Origin: Undaria pinnatifida
Taxonomy: Eukaryota; Sar; Phaeophyceae; Laminariales; Alariaceae
Reading direction: 5' to 3'
Assembly (NCBI GenBank): GCA_012845835.1
Contig: JABAKD010000007.1
Span: 2,515,516 to 2,579,515 of the forward strand
DNA length: 64,000 nt
Each line of letters begins with the position of its first letter. The first letter of the stretch is position 1. The notes under the pieces were generated by a model. The model had not been told where the DNA came from, searched no databases, and saw only the letters and a list, made by a program, of their open reading frames with translations. This document shows positions 1-10,990 of this stretch, in pieces. Position numbers and translations under genes: made by a program.

Positions 1-870
1 GGTACCTAGGAAAAGCCGTATACCCTGAAAAATGTGGTGGTATGGTGGTATGGTACCAGGTTGCGGCGCAGCCGCAGTCTCGAAGGAGAGCTCTCACTGG
101 GCAACAAACCAAGACCGGCCGACTGGGAATGATCATGTTGCGTTGCAATCTCGCGAGATCCGTATAGAACCGGGCACGCACGCTGCGAATAGTGAACAGC
201 GTATCATAAGGAAAAAGGGCTAGTCGGCAACAGGGACAAGTGTTGTATACAAGTATATCATCCGTCGTGGCATACTACGAGTAGTATCAAATCACACGTA
301 TAGATGGGCATCGCACACCATTTTCGAAAATGAAAACGCGACGGGAGGTATTTTCCACACGAACGCAAAAAATGTAACTTTATGCAGGAAAGTGGTGTGT
401 GTGGAGGCGTGGAAGGGATTCTGATTAAACAGACGAAAATTTGTCGATCGCTTCAAGACAAGAAAATATAGGAAGGCCAGTGAGCAGCTGCAGAAGAGCT
501 GTCGCGCTTGACAGAGACGGTCGCCTTGGGCACAGGGAAGCGAGAGCGCGTAGGACTGCTGTAGGATTGAAAAAAGTCAAAGTAGTGTGCCCATTAGAAT
601 TAATCGACTGTCCCACCCACCCGCCCTGTCGCTCAAGAGGGGGGGAATCAGGTGGCAACAAATCGGTGCAATTGTGGGGGGGCTGTGAGAGGTAGATAGT
701 AGATAGCCCCGCAGAAAAAGGGATCGGGGCTATCAGAGTCCGGGTTGGCCTGATTCACAAAACATTCGACGGGTTTCATAAGACGTACGTGGGGAATTTG
801 AGATGCCACCGTCACGCGGCCGGCCGCTCGTGGCACACTTGTATTTTATTTGATAAAAATATTGTAACGA
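1..870. other. no supported gene
   Basis: No convincing exon, RNA gene or intact element seen. A few TGGTACCAGG-like words occur near position 50. All open frames are short and lack coding character. Confidence 0.6.
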
Positions 871-871
871 C

Positions 872-944
872 GCCAGCTGTGTGAGTTCGACGACTTCAGG
901 GCCGATACTCATCTTTGCAAGCTGCGCACTAAATCGATCGCCCG
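872..944 (-). repeat. fragment of dispersed repeat W
   Basis: Reads in reverse the right half of repeat W: a CAGCTGTGTGAG start, then CATCTTTGCAAGCTGCG. Similar fragments lie near 13360-13395, 13610-13660 and 32490-32570. It is diverged, so membership rests on word order, not on close identity. Confidence 0.5.
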
Positions 945-945
945 T

Positions 946-2180
946 CGTTAGTAACTTTTATTAATCAAAACCTAACATAAGATGACATTGTATTATGTTA
1001 AACTCTTCTCATGTATGTCCAATTGAAATACATAATAATGATCTGAACACTGAACACTTTCATGTACTAACAGCTTGTATTTTTTTGTTACTTTGCACAA
1101 CGGGGAAGAGTTCTACACGTGACAAATTCATCCAGAACTGTTGCTCCGTGGCAAACGGTTGAACCGGTTCTTGTCAGTCAAGTATAAAGCCTCCAAAACA
1201 CTCGAAACACGGGGTTTTCGATTTTTCCTCGATCTAGGGCTTGTTGTGTACTTCCAAAAGGGAGTATTTCGTCCTGTTCGTAACCTTGATAGCCCAACTT
1301 TCATACGAACTGACCTGTCACGTCTATATTGACGTTGTTCTGATTACCGCAGGCTTGTCTTAGTGTACATGGGTGCGCCCTCAAACGTAAATTAAAATAA
1401 AACTTGAAAAAAAAAGTCTGCATTGTTTTCTTTTGGTTCCTTCGCCGGTCGCTCTACCAGCCAGGTCACAAAAGAGTGAACCTATTAATACTATTAATAA
1501 GAGTAGTGAATGCTTCGCCAACAACCTCCTTCCTGTGCACGGATATTGCTAGGTACCGCAATTCGGAGTCTAGATTACTATCGTGGGGTCGGACACCGCA
1601 GCAGAAGAATTTGGCCGTAACATAAACGTGACAGCGTGAAGTTGGGCTGTCACCTCTCCCCCACCACCAAAACCAAATAAACTTCTATGAGTGGTATGCA
1701 CGCACGTGGGGGGTATGGATCCATACCATTAATTGGGCTGTGGCGTCCAGCTCCTAGCGTCTGTTGCGTGTAGCGCTCTGAATGTGGTGGAAGTGGACTA
1801 AGGTGCAGCTCTGTGCCTCAAAAGTACAAATCAAGGAAAAAACGAAAACCGTACTTAAGGTTACTATGGCGGGTATATCTGTTCTGGTTTCCCATAATTT
1901 GGAGGCCAACATGACATCTCTTACAATGCCATTTCTGCGGATCCGAAAAAAAAAGCTTTCGGATCGCAAATCGGTTTGCAAATCTCGCGAACCCGAAACT
2001 GATGAATATTCAGGTTTCCTTCTTTAGATATCGTTTTCGGGTGGGGCCTTATCCGAAAATGGGGGTTCGGTTTCGGATGAAATCGTATCCGACAATGAAA
2101 CCCGGATGTAGTTTTCCATACATGACGGGAGGCAACAAGCGCGGTGAAACAAGCCGAAAACAGCAGTATTTATATATTCT
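946..2180. other. no supported gene
   Basis: AT-rich DNA with no exon-like frame. TTCGGAT and ATCCGAA words recur at 1940-2110 and again near 3010-3130, but I could not define an element. Confidence 0.55.
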
Positions 2181-2189
2181 ACACTACTG

Positions 2190-2215
2190 TAGTTTTAAGG
2201 GGAGTCGCCGACCTA
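2190..2215 (+). repeat. left part of a split W copy
   Basis: Carries the W words TTTTAAGGGGAGTCGCCGACCTA and then stops matching. The W sequence resumes at about 2645 (AATGAGGA, ACACCCACGAATACGCGCC). The simplest reading is that about 430 bp were inserted into an older W copy. Confidence 0.5.
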
Positions 2216-2243
2216 CCAGGTACATCGTATTGTTATTTTCTCT

Positions 2244-2293
2244 CTTTCCTTTTCTTTTCTTTTCTTTTCTTTTCTTTTCTTTTCTTTTTTCAA
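2244..2293 (+). repeat. (TTTTC)n microsatellite
   Basis: About nine near-perfect TTTTC units followed by a T run. Simple sequence; no function inferred. Confidence 0.9.
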
Positions 2294-2526
2294 ATTGACT
2301 TGAGTCTGACGTGCGTATGCCTAGTGGTAGGTACCACGTGAAACATATGCGTGATAATCTTTTCTGGGTGGCAAGCGGTGTAGTCGGTCTTTTCCACTCG
2401 CCAATAGTGCGACGTATGCACCAGTATGGACCTACCAGTAGCACATAGTAGGCTGACTCCCAATTTCACATTTTATAGTTTTCTGGCGGAGGCATGAATT
2501 GCGTTAGGTATCATGTATGCGTGTAA

Positions 2527-2640
2527 CACTTTTGGTTTTGTTTCGAGTTTTTTTTCCCCTCGGGTATTCTTCCACTCCAGAGGGACTGGAACCTGTCCTG
2601 TGACCACGGACTTGATTATGCGAGTTAATGCGAGAACAAC
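2527..2640 (+). repeat. left arm of a long inverted repeat
   Basis: Begins CACTTTTGGTTTTG, contains CCACTCCAGAG and GTGACCACGGACTT, and ends GAGTTAATGCGAGA. The reverse complement is found at 3208-3316 at roughly three-quarters identity by eye. The arm's inner end (GGACTTGATTATGCGAG) is repeated alone near 7130-7160, so the arm is a mobile or dispersed unit. Confidence 0.65.
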
Positions 2641-2642
2641 AA

Positions 2643-2695
2643 TATATTCAATGAGGAAACACACCCACGAATACGCGCCATCGGAGTGTCACACG
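2643..2695 (+). repeat. right part of the split W copy
   Basis: Matches the W stretch that normally follows CGACCTAT directly: AATGAGGA, ACACACCC, ATACGCGCCATCGGAGTGTCACAC. It abuts the long inverted-repeat arm ending at 2640. Confidence 0.5.
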
Positions 2696-3207
2696 AAATG
2701 ATTAGTTTCAACAGACAGCATATTTTGTTAAAGCACGAGTTCGACAGCAGCGAGGGGAAAACCACCCTCCTCCCATGAAGTGCACACGGCGTGATTTCCC
2801 TCGTCCCACCTACAAATGATGAAGCCGAGATGCTCTGATGCGGCCAACTTGTATATACGAGTAAATACGTTCGTACGTAGCCGGGCGATGGCCGTTGTTG
2901 GTTATTTCGCTACAACTTTGCCCAAAAAACAATCCGTAAATCCGGTGTGTCATTGTAAGGGTTGGTAATCCGATTCTGCCCGTGTGGTTCTGCGACCTGA
3001 AAACCCATCTCATTTTCGGATTCGGATACACTCTTATAAGAGATGCCCTAAGATAAAAGCGGTTTGGCAGGTTTTCAATCTAGAGAACACATCACGTCTC
3101 TGCCTGTATTCGGTTTTCGGCATTCCCAAATCTTATTGGACGTATCACGTATCCGGGGCCTACCTTCCAGGTACGTAGCAGGTATCAGGTATAGACTATA
3201 CTTTTCT

Positions 3208-3316
3208 TTCTCACATCAACTCGCGTAACTAAGTCCGTGGTCACACAGGACAGGCTAATGTCACTCTGGAGTGGAAAAATACTCCGGAGGCAAAAAAACA
3301 AAGCAAACCAAAAGTG
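3208..3316 (-). repeat. right arm of the long inverted repeat
   Basis: Reverse complement of 2527-2640, sharing CCACTCCAGAG, GACCACGGACTTAG and CCACTTTTGG. The two arms enclose about 570 bp and would fold as one hairpin, or are the termini of a non-autonomous element. No target duplication could be fixed. Confidence 0.65.
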
Positions 3317-3359
3317 GTATGCCTATACGTCGTACTCGTATATCATACGTATACTATAT

Positions 3360-3552
3360 TTTCCGCGCATAGACTGATTAACATCACCCTGTTGGTCCTG
3401 GTACAAGCTACAATGTAGTTCCAAGGGGAGTCGCCGACCTATATCCTTAATGAGGACACACACCCCATAATACGCGCGATCGGAGTACGAGTATCACACG
3501 CAGCTTGCGAAGATGCGTTTCGACAAAATCTTCGATCTGACAGCTGGAGTGT
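3360..3552 (+). repeat. dispersed repeat W, near-complete copy
   Basis: Starts TTCCGCGCATAGACTG and runs through CATCACCCTGTTG, AAGGGGAGTCGCCGACC, TATCCTTAATGAGGACACAC and CGCGCGATCGGAGT to CAGCTTGCGAAGATG, ending ACAGCTGGAGTG. The same word order occurs at 24650-24840, 28094-28275 and inverted at 10455-10632. No coding frame and no obvious terminal repeats; class unknown. Confidence 0.8.
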
Positions 3553-3556
3553 TTTT

Positions 3557-5379
3557 TTTTGTTGTTGATAGTATAGCTAAAATACCATGCATCCGCCAAA
3601 AATGTCAAACACAAAAACGGAAGTCGGCATGCGTACGTCCCAGAGGCCTATACTGGTATTATAAATACTTGCGTTACAAGGGTGTGATAAAAGTAGCCAC
3701 GAGCAAAAGTGAGAGATATGAAAGGAGGGACAAGAACAACCAAATCGAACATTGGTTATCGTGTGCTAGAAAACAAATCGCAAATAGATAAATGGATGAC
3801 GGAGATGAACCAAAAATAAAATAAAACAACGCTAATACTGCCGCCGCACTTTTTTTTGGGGCACGGATTGGCGAAACTATGATTTCATCATATTTCACGG
3901 AACAAACAGCAGCAATGGTGTACAATCAATGGTGTACAAACACACTACGACTGCTGTTGTTCGCTGATAATGGCGTTTTGGGAATACGGAGTACTGCTCT
4001 GTCTGTAGATGGCGAGTACGACTGCTGCTGCTGCTGCTCATGGCAATGTATCATACCATCACATATTACAAGGTTCCCCTCCGGGAAGTGCCTGGAGGAG
4101 TGGCGCAAGAACGAAATCCAAGCATACATCATCTGACTGCCTGTGGGCAAATATTAAGTAACATATACCCGGCGGTTGTGAAAACAATGTTCTCGCCTGG
4201 AGCTCGAGAAGCGGGGTGTGGGGAGGCGCCCTCACGGGGACGGTTCACTCTCTCCCCGTCGTGGTGGAGAACCGTAAAGAAGTGGAAATCCCATCAGTAC
4301 GTGTGCAGCACGAGTACTCCCACGATGAGGACTTTTTGTACGGGCGACTTATTTTGCAGTAAAATTTGAAAATTTGCGTGGCGAAAAACAATTATTAATA
4401 GACGAAAGGTGCATTTTCAACCAGCAAAAAAAACAGCGGTTATTCCGTGCGCGGTCTTTTTACGTAACGTGGTTGGTTTTGGTACTATTTCCTTTGTTTC
4501 GTATGGAAATCAGCCATTTCAAAATAGGTACTGTACTCTCCTTGTCTTGTTGAGCCAGATATTGAACTACACGACGAGTGATCCAAGCCAGGATGGGCAG
4601 CCATCCTCCTTCATCACCAGCTCGTCGCAGAAAGTGCACGGAATGAGCAACTGTACAAGTAGGGTTTCTATTGTCGCTGAGATAGAGAAGCCCTCCCTCA
4701 TGCAGCATCATCGCCTATATCCACTGCTGTTTGCTTTTTAGAGTCAAGAAAAACCACGCTAAGTTGTTTTTTGATCGTCCGATTCAAAATCGTCCCCTCG
4801 AGGAGACGAATTTACTTTGCCTGCGTAGCGAAGTTCAAGTACCAACCAAACCATCGGTTTGCTGTTGTACCTATACTGCTGTACTACTGTATGTAGCACA
4901 GCAGTACACCACGTATGGGTATGCCACACGCGCATGATGATGTTGCCTGCTGTCGCTTGTGCTGCTGGGCACGGTTGTAGCGTCGTCTGTGTTACCTGCA
5001 TTTCACTGTTGCCTACGCATACATGGCTGGGTGTGTGCTCGCGAGGGGGGAGAAACATAAATTCGTGATCGGGAATACAAAATGATAATAACCATTGATG
5101 CAAAAGTCTTAAACCCGAACGGTCCTGACATTTTTGGCGATGCCGCCCACAACAGCAGCTAAAGACAGGTCATCGTTTACATACACGAAGCAGGTCCCGA
5201 AAAATCAACTAGCCACAGCAGTACGGCGCAGATGGATGTGCCACACACGCAGAGTGTTACCTGCTGGTGGTGCTTCTGGGCGGCACTTTTACTTTTTAAC
5301 GTTGTTGTGCTCTCTTGCGTGCTGGCTGTGCTCATGGCTGCGTTCATGAGAGGGCAAAAAACAGACCGAATGGGTCTGG
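3557..5379. other. no supported gene
   Basis: No exon-like frame. There is a short CTG run at 4022-4036. Two diverged related stretches (CACACGCGC or CACACACGC, then CCTGCTG and GCTGCTGGGC) lie at about 4860-4980 and 5215-5290. Confidence 0.5.
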
Positions 5380-5437
5380 TACGCGCGCAAAGGGTATAAC
5401 ACCACAAAAAAAGGTATACCCTTTGCACGCGCGCACG
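5380..5437. repeat. short perfect-stem hairpin
   Basis: The arms GCAAAGGGTATA and TATACCCTTTGC are perfect reverse complements separated by an A-rich loop, and both are flanked by CGCGCG. No protein signal nearby. It could be a tiny MITE or a structured non-coding segment. Confidence 0.6.
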
Positions 5438-6020
5438 ATGCTGGATGTTGCGGAAACCCGGGGATTTCCCTTATCAATGCCCAAGGCCAAAAACTTTCAA
5501 AGGCTTATCACGCACGACACACTGCAAGGATCGCCCCCAAACCTCCGGCAACGTCACCCCAACGGTCGAATTGTGCCCACCCCCCCTAGAGTTTCGGATA
5601 AAGGTGCAAGCACGAAGAGATGTGTCCGAAGAAGAAAAAAAGACAAATACTGGAGTATATACGTACACATACGTATAGAGCCTCTAAGTAAACATGTAAG
5701 CATTCAAAACGTTCAACACCATCTCTTTTCTCAATCGATAACCGAGACGTATTTTTCTGGTATTTTTTTTGAGCGGTGCACACAAGGTAAGGCTTTTTTC
5801 CTATATCGTTATGTGTACGTATAACGCACAAGGGCTTCGCTCCGCGGGCGGCTGACGCCGCCCCCTACGCTCGCGCGAGGAAGAATGCAAATAAAACATG
5901 TAAAGGGGGCAGAAGGAAGAGGCCCATAATTTTTTGCGAACACGAGTTGATAACGCCAAGAGTTGCTTGTGCAGAGCAAACTGCCCCTGTGCTGTGCTTT
6001 GTGCTCAGGCACGTTTAGGC
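5438..6020. other. no supported gene
   Basis: No exon or recognised repeat. Open frames are short and overlap on both strands. Confidence 0.5.
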
Positions 6021-6140
6021 GGGGGTGGGGGGGGGAGGGGGTACATTTGCCTTTAGCCTTGGTCATTTGACCACTGACCACGCATCTCTTTCGAGTCGGA
6101 GCACCGTTCCTACTTCCAATAGAGACACCTCCCAAGATAT
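6021..6140 (-). mobile_element. LINE 3' end, second (tandem) C-terminal fragment
   Basis: On the minus strand it encodes GGVSIGSRNGAPTRK then CVVSGQMTKAK, followed by C-rich sequence. The same tail occurs at 6150-6280, 15600-15690, 30960-31060, 31105-31195 and 44160-44260. It directly follows the larger LINE fragment at 6141-6720, so the 3' end is present twice in tandem, as it is at 30.9-31.2 kb. Confidence 0.8.
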
Positions 6141-6720
6141 TGGCGATAAGTCGGGGGGGGGGGGGGGGTACTCATTTGTTGCTCGCCTTAGTCATTTGAC
6201 ATTGACCGCGCACCACTTTGGAGACGGAACATCGTTCCTACTCCTAATACAGGCACCTCCAACATTTGGGCGCTCATTACGCTTCTTCCATACCAGGTAT
6301 GCTACATAGAAACTGTTTGCCTATCCTATCCCCGTCCTGTTTCGCCGTCTGCGGCCACTATCTATCTCCTAGGACAGCGATCGTTTTCTCGCCACTCTCT
6401 AGTCTACCAAGCTCTTCCATGTCACATAGATAGGCCTAATTTGCTCATCCCCTCCTCTAACGCATCCCGCTCCTCATTGTATATTTCACATTCTCCCACT
6501 AGTAATATGTGAGTCCCACTCTCTTTCGTTGTTGTGTCACACGGGCACATAGTTGTAGCCGCGTCCTCCTCCCCCGACTACGAGTACTGGTATGTATGTC
6601 TATTCTGCCTGGTAGGTCCAGGTTTTTCCACTAGTCCGTTGGGCCGTGCAGATACTTTTTCATTCCAATATCTTCCCTCAACCCCCCATATATCTCTTTG
6701 CTTCTCCTCTTTAAATAACC
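6141..6720 (-). pseudogene. LINE ORF2 C-terminal fragment, broken
   Basis: On the minus strand, pieces in several frames match the copy at 30.5-31.06 kb: YGGLREDIGMK, then the cysteine-rich region, then CDMEELGRLESGEKTIAVLGDR and WPQTAKQDGDRIGKQFLCSI. The late zinc-finger-like Cys cluster after the reverse transcriptase, and the repeated 5' truncation of copies, are typical of non-LTR retrotransposons. No reverse transcriptase catalytic motif remains here. It is broken by frameshifts, a stop in place of the first Trp of the RWWPQ motif, and about 7 extra bases forming ATACCAGGTAT at 6290-6300. G/C-homopolymer sequence follows its tail. Confidence 0.75.
6290..6300. other. ATACCAGGTAT palindrome inside a LINE copy
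   Basis: An 11-base perfect palindrome that interrupts the LINE frame. The related copy near 30930 reads straight through (TGTAGTATATGG) and lacks about seven of these bases. The same word occurs exactly at 26497-26507, 32097-32107 and 42445-42455. Confidence 0.7.
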
Positions 6721-6745
6721 TTATTTCTTAGCGCTTGCCTTTCCC

Positions 6746-7690
6746 TTTCTGACAAGTGGGGGGGGTGGGGAATTTTGCATGGGTGATTTAGAATTGATTT
6801 GTGTTTATATTGCAGGTATATGCGTTTTAGTGGGTAGCATAGTCGGTAGTCTCAAAGGTAAACAGGTTAATTACTGTAAGAGGTACAGCACACTAACACA
6901 ACCAACACATCAGCAACACACCAAGAACGCTAACACAATACATACAACACGAGCAACACTCCATTAGTATTAACACAATCCCTAACATATACGGAGTACC
7001 TGGTAACACACTACACGCAAGCAAGAGTGGAACCCTATTAATAGATGGCAAAAAAGCAAAAAAGAGGAAAGGCGGATAGATTGGCCATGGCATGACCACA
7101 CGCGTACGTCTTGAGCAGGTATTATACTGGACTTGATTATGCGAGTTAATGTGAGAACAACATCATACTACCATCTGTACCATTGTATATTTAGTGAGAG
7201 GTGGTATGGTACCTCTTGTAGAGTAACTCGTACCTCATGAACCTCTGGTATAGCTTTGGCTATCGTTCTTCTGTGAGGAAGGCTAAAAAAATAGTACGGG
7301 TGCCTCTCGGGAAAATGGTGATCCACGGGTACGACAGCAGTATCATAGTGCCTACTGTTGCTTCATGCAACCATCCTGGTACCCTCCCCTGCGTGCTGCT
7401 TCATGCATCGCGTCGAGGGAGTTGGCCATTCTTGCAAAAAAATAAATAGTGATTGCTGCTCGTACCCACCACGATGGCAAAAAGGTACACGTACCGACAA
7501 CGCGTTACCTGCCACATTGGTATACTTCGTACATGTAGACAAGGAATCCAGCGATCGATCACTACCTCCTGTACAGAGTATCATATGATCTGACGCCAAA
7601 ACATAGCAAAACTCGGTTGTGCATCGTCAATTTACACCCGAAAAACACATCGTACAGCAAAGCACGCACTCGCACCCTGATAGCTTGACT
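6746..7690. other. no supported gene
   Basis: Low-complexity ACACAACAC stretch at 6890-6970, and a lone copy of the inverted-repeat inner end (GGACTTGATTATGCGAGTTAA) at about 7130-7152. If the exon at 7694-8045 has downstream partners here, I could not find them. Confidence 0.5.
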
Positions 7691-7693
7691 CAC

Positions 7694-8045
7694 CCCATTG
7701 ATCCTGCGCTCGCGGGTCGGAACCACCAGCGCTTCCGAGGCTAGTTCCTGCTTGCGCCATCTCCTGGAGCGTAGACGTGGACGATGCCGGCGTCCGTTCA
7801 CTCTGGATAGTTTTGAAGATAGCGACAAGTCCCAGAAAAGCCAATGAAAACATCACCACACCCGCGATCCCGGCATTGCTTCTCCATCGTCTTGGTCGCT
7901 GTCGGCCTCTCCTCTCGCCACCCCCAGCGACGGCATTGCCACCGTTTCGTGCCCCTAGCCAGTTCTTTCCCAAGTCGGTCCCGGCCTGGTCCGACCCCCC
8001 TTCTTGCTTGCTTAGCAACGGAGCAATTTCCTCGATGTCATGCAT
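7694..8045 (-). CDS. first exon of a predicted single-pass membrane protein (partial)
   Basis: The first in-frame ATG is at 8045; the reading opens MHDIEEIAPLLSKQ and gives 117 codons before a strong GTGAGT donor at 7693-7688. Residues 58-77 form a hydrophobic helix (AGIAGVVMFSLAFLGLVAIF). It is preceded by a basic stretch (RRGRQRPRRWR), which predicts a cytosolic N-terminus and type II topology. Residues 6-11 (EIAPLL) fit the acidic dileucine [DE]xxxL[LI] endosome/lysosome sorting pattern. The segment is clearly GC-richer than its flanks, as expected of an exon. No downstream exon was recognised toward lower coordinates, so the catalytic or lumenal part is unknown; a glycosyltransferase-like anchor is possible but unsupported. 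It may be an orphaned exon left by rearrangement. Confidence 0.5.
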
Positions 8046-9420
8046 CTTTCGCTCGCCTGCTATCGAAGCTGCTTCTTCTGCTTTATCGCAACTACTATTG
8101 GGGTGCCTGTTGCGAGCCGTGGGTGGGTTGCTCGCGGGGTAGCTCTCCGCGGGGCCGAGGGAGCTCGGTCCGCCGTGGCCCCGTTCTTCTACCGCGGGCA
8201 CCACGGTGAGGCAGGAGGAAGGCAAGGGTTAGGGTGCCGCTTCCTTACACCTCAGTTGTTATCTGCTGTTATAATACGCTAACACTAACTACTGCTGCAG
8301 CTGCTACTTTTGTTGTGAGAGATGCGGTGCTTGCTTGTGCATTCGTGTGTGTGAAAAATCTGCGTGTTCTGCTTGTACTAAAAATGAAAGCGTGACCGCT
8401 TAAAAAATGGGGTCGATGCTCAATTCACGTTAAAAATTTCAATAAAAAAAATGTGGTGTTGATCGTACGTCATTACTAGGCATCAGTCACTCTATTTCCC
8501 TATCTGCTGTTATAAAAATAGCTAATAATTACCACCGATCTGTTCGGTTTGGGTGTGATTTTCCGCACAAGATCGTATAATAAAATTATACGAAAAATCC
8601 CAGCTGGAAACGGTAATTTCTGGTGGAGCGGCCGACGGAGAGGCCTCTTCGATCTTGGGACCAAAATACTCCGCCCCTCCCCACATGCCGGTACTTTATT
8701 TTCGGCGGTGTGGGTTTTGAATTGCATAGCTAGAATTGCACACATGCAACTCCACCACCACAGACAGCAGGCAGCAGTGCACAATGAGGACCTATCTAGT
8801 GATTTGCGAGAAGGTTATCGCCCCGGACATCGCGGTGCATCACCGTGCGCACAGATCCAAAGGCATTCTTAAAACTTGAAACCAAAGATTTTAAAATCTC
8901 GATTCAGTAACCTTAATCCCAGGCCTGCTGTCCTGCTGAAAAGTCAAAAAGAAACCAGGAGCACCAGGTATGAAATAATTGCATCACCCGCTTCAAAACA
9001 GCCTTCTGTTCAATACAAAAACATTGGTTGCCTCCTCAGGTGGGACCTGAAACCTAAAACCCTCGCGAGAGAGCGACCTAACTATCCCACCTCCAACGAC
9101 CCACGACAGCAGTCTAAGGTTTCCTAGGCGAGAAATAACTATCTCCCCTGCCCTAACACCCTCTCTGCTCACGGAGCGTCTGACGAAATAATGACTCTCC
9201 CGACGATAGCTTCGTTGATGAGGCAAAGGTCTACGCAGGTGGTTCAGTCGAGGGGGGTGAGGGCTGGCACCGAGCTCGTGAAGCTTGCCCCTTGGGGACT
9301 CCCTGCGCTGGCGGCAGGTAAGCATGGATGGATGCATATGATGAGTTAGCTTCTACTACTGCTGTTCTGTTACCATGCTGTCGCATGTCCTCCTCTTGCG
9401 CTTGTTGTTGGTGCTTGTTC
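8046..9420. other. no supported gene beyond a likely 5' flank
   Basis: 8046-8260 stays GC-rich and may be the 5' UTR or promoter of the membrane-protein exon; it ends near a GGGTTAGGGT word. The remainder shows no exon or defined repeat. Confidence 0.4.
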
Positions 9421-9423
9421 TGG

Positions 9424-9552
9424 CTTGCTCTTCTGTGCCTCTCTTTTCGTGCTCTTCGCAGAGGAGAGGAAACCTATTCTTGCCTCACTTGCTTTTCTGT
9501 GCCTCTCTTCTCGTGCTCTTCGCACAGGAGAGGAAGCCTATTCTTGCCTCAT
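9424..9552 (+). repeat. 64-bp tandem duplication
   Basis: CTTGCTCTTCTGTGCCTCTC..GAGAGGAAACCTATTCTTGCCTCA is repeated at 9488 with few changes. Two units only; recent local duplication. Confidence 0.85.
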
Positions 9553-10450
9553 ACCCGCAGATACTCTCACAGCAGCATGACATAACAGATCACAGCTCCC
9601 TGACTGCTGAAGTATCAGGTACCTGGTACCTGGTAGGATTCATCTCTGATCAATGAGCTGTGATATGATACGAGGACGCAGCAGAGTATAACACTGATGT
9701 ACCAGCTGTACAGAGAAGGCAGTTGGTGTGTAAGTTATTACCGTGTACCTGGTATAGTACCTAGTTCCTGGCACATGATAGGAACTTGTCTGTATATATC
9801 GCTGTTGCGGGTGGCTGCTCTGCGCGTGCTCGCAAAGTTTACAAGAGGGTCGAGTTTTTTGTCGCAGCTCAGTCAGTGCCAGGGATGCCGTCTGATCCAG
9901 CATTCCAGCTGTTCTGTTCATAGTTGACTGTTCCGCCAGTTCGGCAGCCTCTTTTGCGGTACACGGCGGTATACACGGCGGTACTGCTTGTACTTGCCAG
10001 TAAATATACACAGCATACGTCAAAACAGACAGTATATTCTGGCTGGCAATCTGCTTCCTACCAAACAGCGGTTCCTTTCCTCTCCCTTTTCCTTTCCCTT
10101 TTATTTTGTTTCCTCTTCTTTCTTAATTTTCTTCTTTTAGTTCTTTCGAGGTGTCTTGTGTGCTGGCTTGCTTAGGATCCTTTTGTGTATTCATCTGGCC
10201 ACAGAGCTTGTCTCCCCAGGAGGAGGCGTCGGCACGGACACTGGTCGTGGTGGGTGCAATTGGGTGGAAAGCCCAGTGTAATGTGAAGAACACACAGTAG
10301 TAGTACCCGGTACCTTCGGCGGTGCAGCTTGCGGTCATCTCAACTCATGCCATACGCTATTCTCTTTGCCTCCTAGCCGGCGACCATGGCAGCAACTCGC
10401 ATGTTACCATATACAAGATATACGTCGAAGTAGCATTGTAAACAATCAAA
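9553..10450. other. no supported gene; cluster of GGTACCTGGTACC words
   Basis: The stretch at 9617-9640 contains back-to-back palindromic TACCTGGTA words, with further variants near 9749-9780 and 10300. No coding evidence. Confidence 0.5.
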
Positions 10451-10454
10451 TTTC

Positions 10455-10632
10455 GCATAAGCTGTGAGGTCGAAGATTGAAGATTTCGTCGAAACTCATC
10501 TTCGCAAGCTGTGTGTGATACTTTGATCGCGGGTATTACTGGGTGTGTCCTCAATAAGGATATACTATATAGGTCCGCGACTGCCCTTAAAACTAGCTTG
10601 TGCCAGGGTCAACAGGGTATTATTAATCAATA
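10455..10632 (-). repeat. dispersed repeat W, inverted copy
   Basis: Reads W backwards: CATCTTCGCAAGCTGTGTG, GTGTCCTCAATAAGGATAT, GGTCCGCGACTGCCCTTAAA, then GGGTCAACAGGG. Slightly diverged from the 24.6 and 28.1 kb copies. Confidence 0.75.
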
Positions 10633-10765
10633 AGATATATATCACAGCACGCAAGAAATACACCCGCCGGGACTAATTTCGGAGCCGACTCTCCAAAACA
10701 AGGGAGACACACAACGACAAATGTGGCCTTGAAAATATCTCGTCGAGACAGTCGAGATGCACACG

Positions 10766-10990
10766 TGGGACAAGATCTAGATCATATGGATCATATAGAT
10801 CATATAAATAATCTACAGTACATCCCGCACCTTCCGTCACAAGGTGTTACGCTGGATCTGCATCTTTGAAGCACATATTCAGCCCAAGAAACGTGTGCTA
10901 GATCATGCAGATCGAAGGCTCCACTCGGTTCCATGAGCTAGATCGTACAGATCTCCCCCTAATGATCTAGATCATCCGGTAGGGATCGAT
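10766..10990. repeat. cluster of GATC-rich palindromes
   Basis: Repeated AGATCTAGATCAT, GGATCATATAGATCAT and AGATCGTACAGATC words. Similar clusters occur at 13783-13818 (GTGATCTAGATCGTGATC) and 16180-16280. Possibly eroded inverted-repeat elements; boundaries not defined. Confidence 0.5.
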
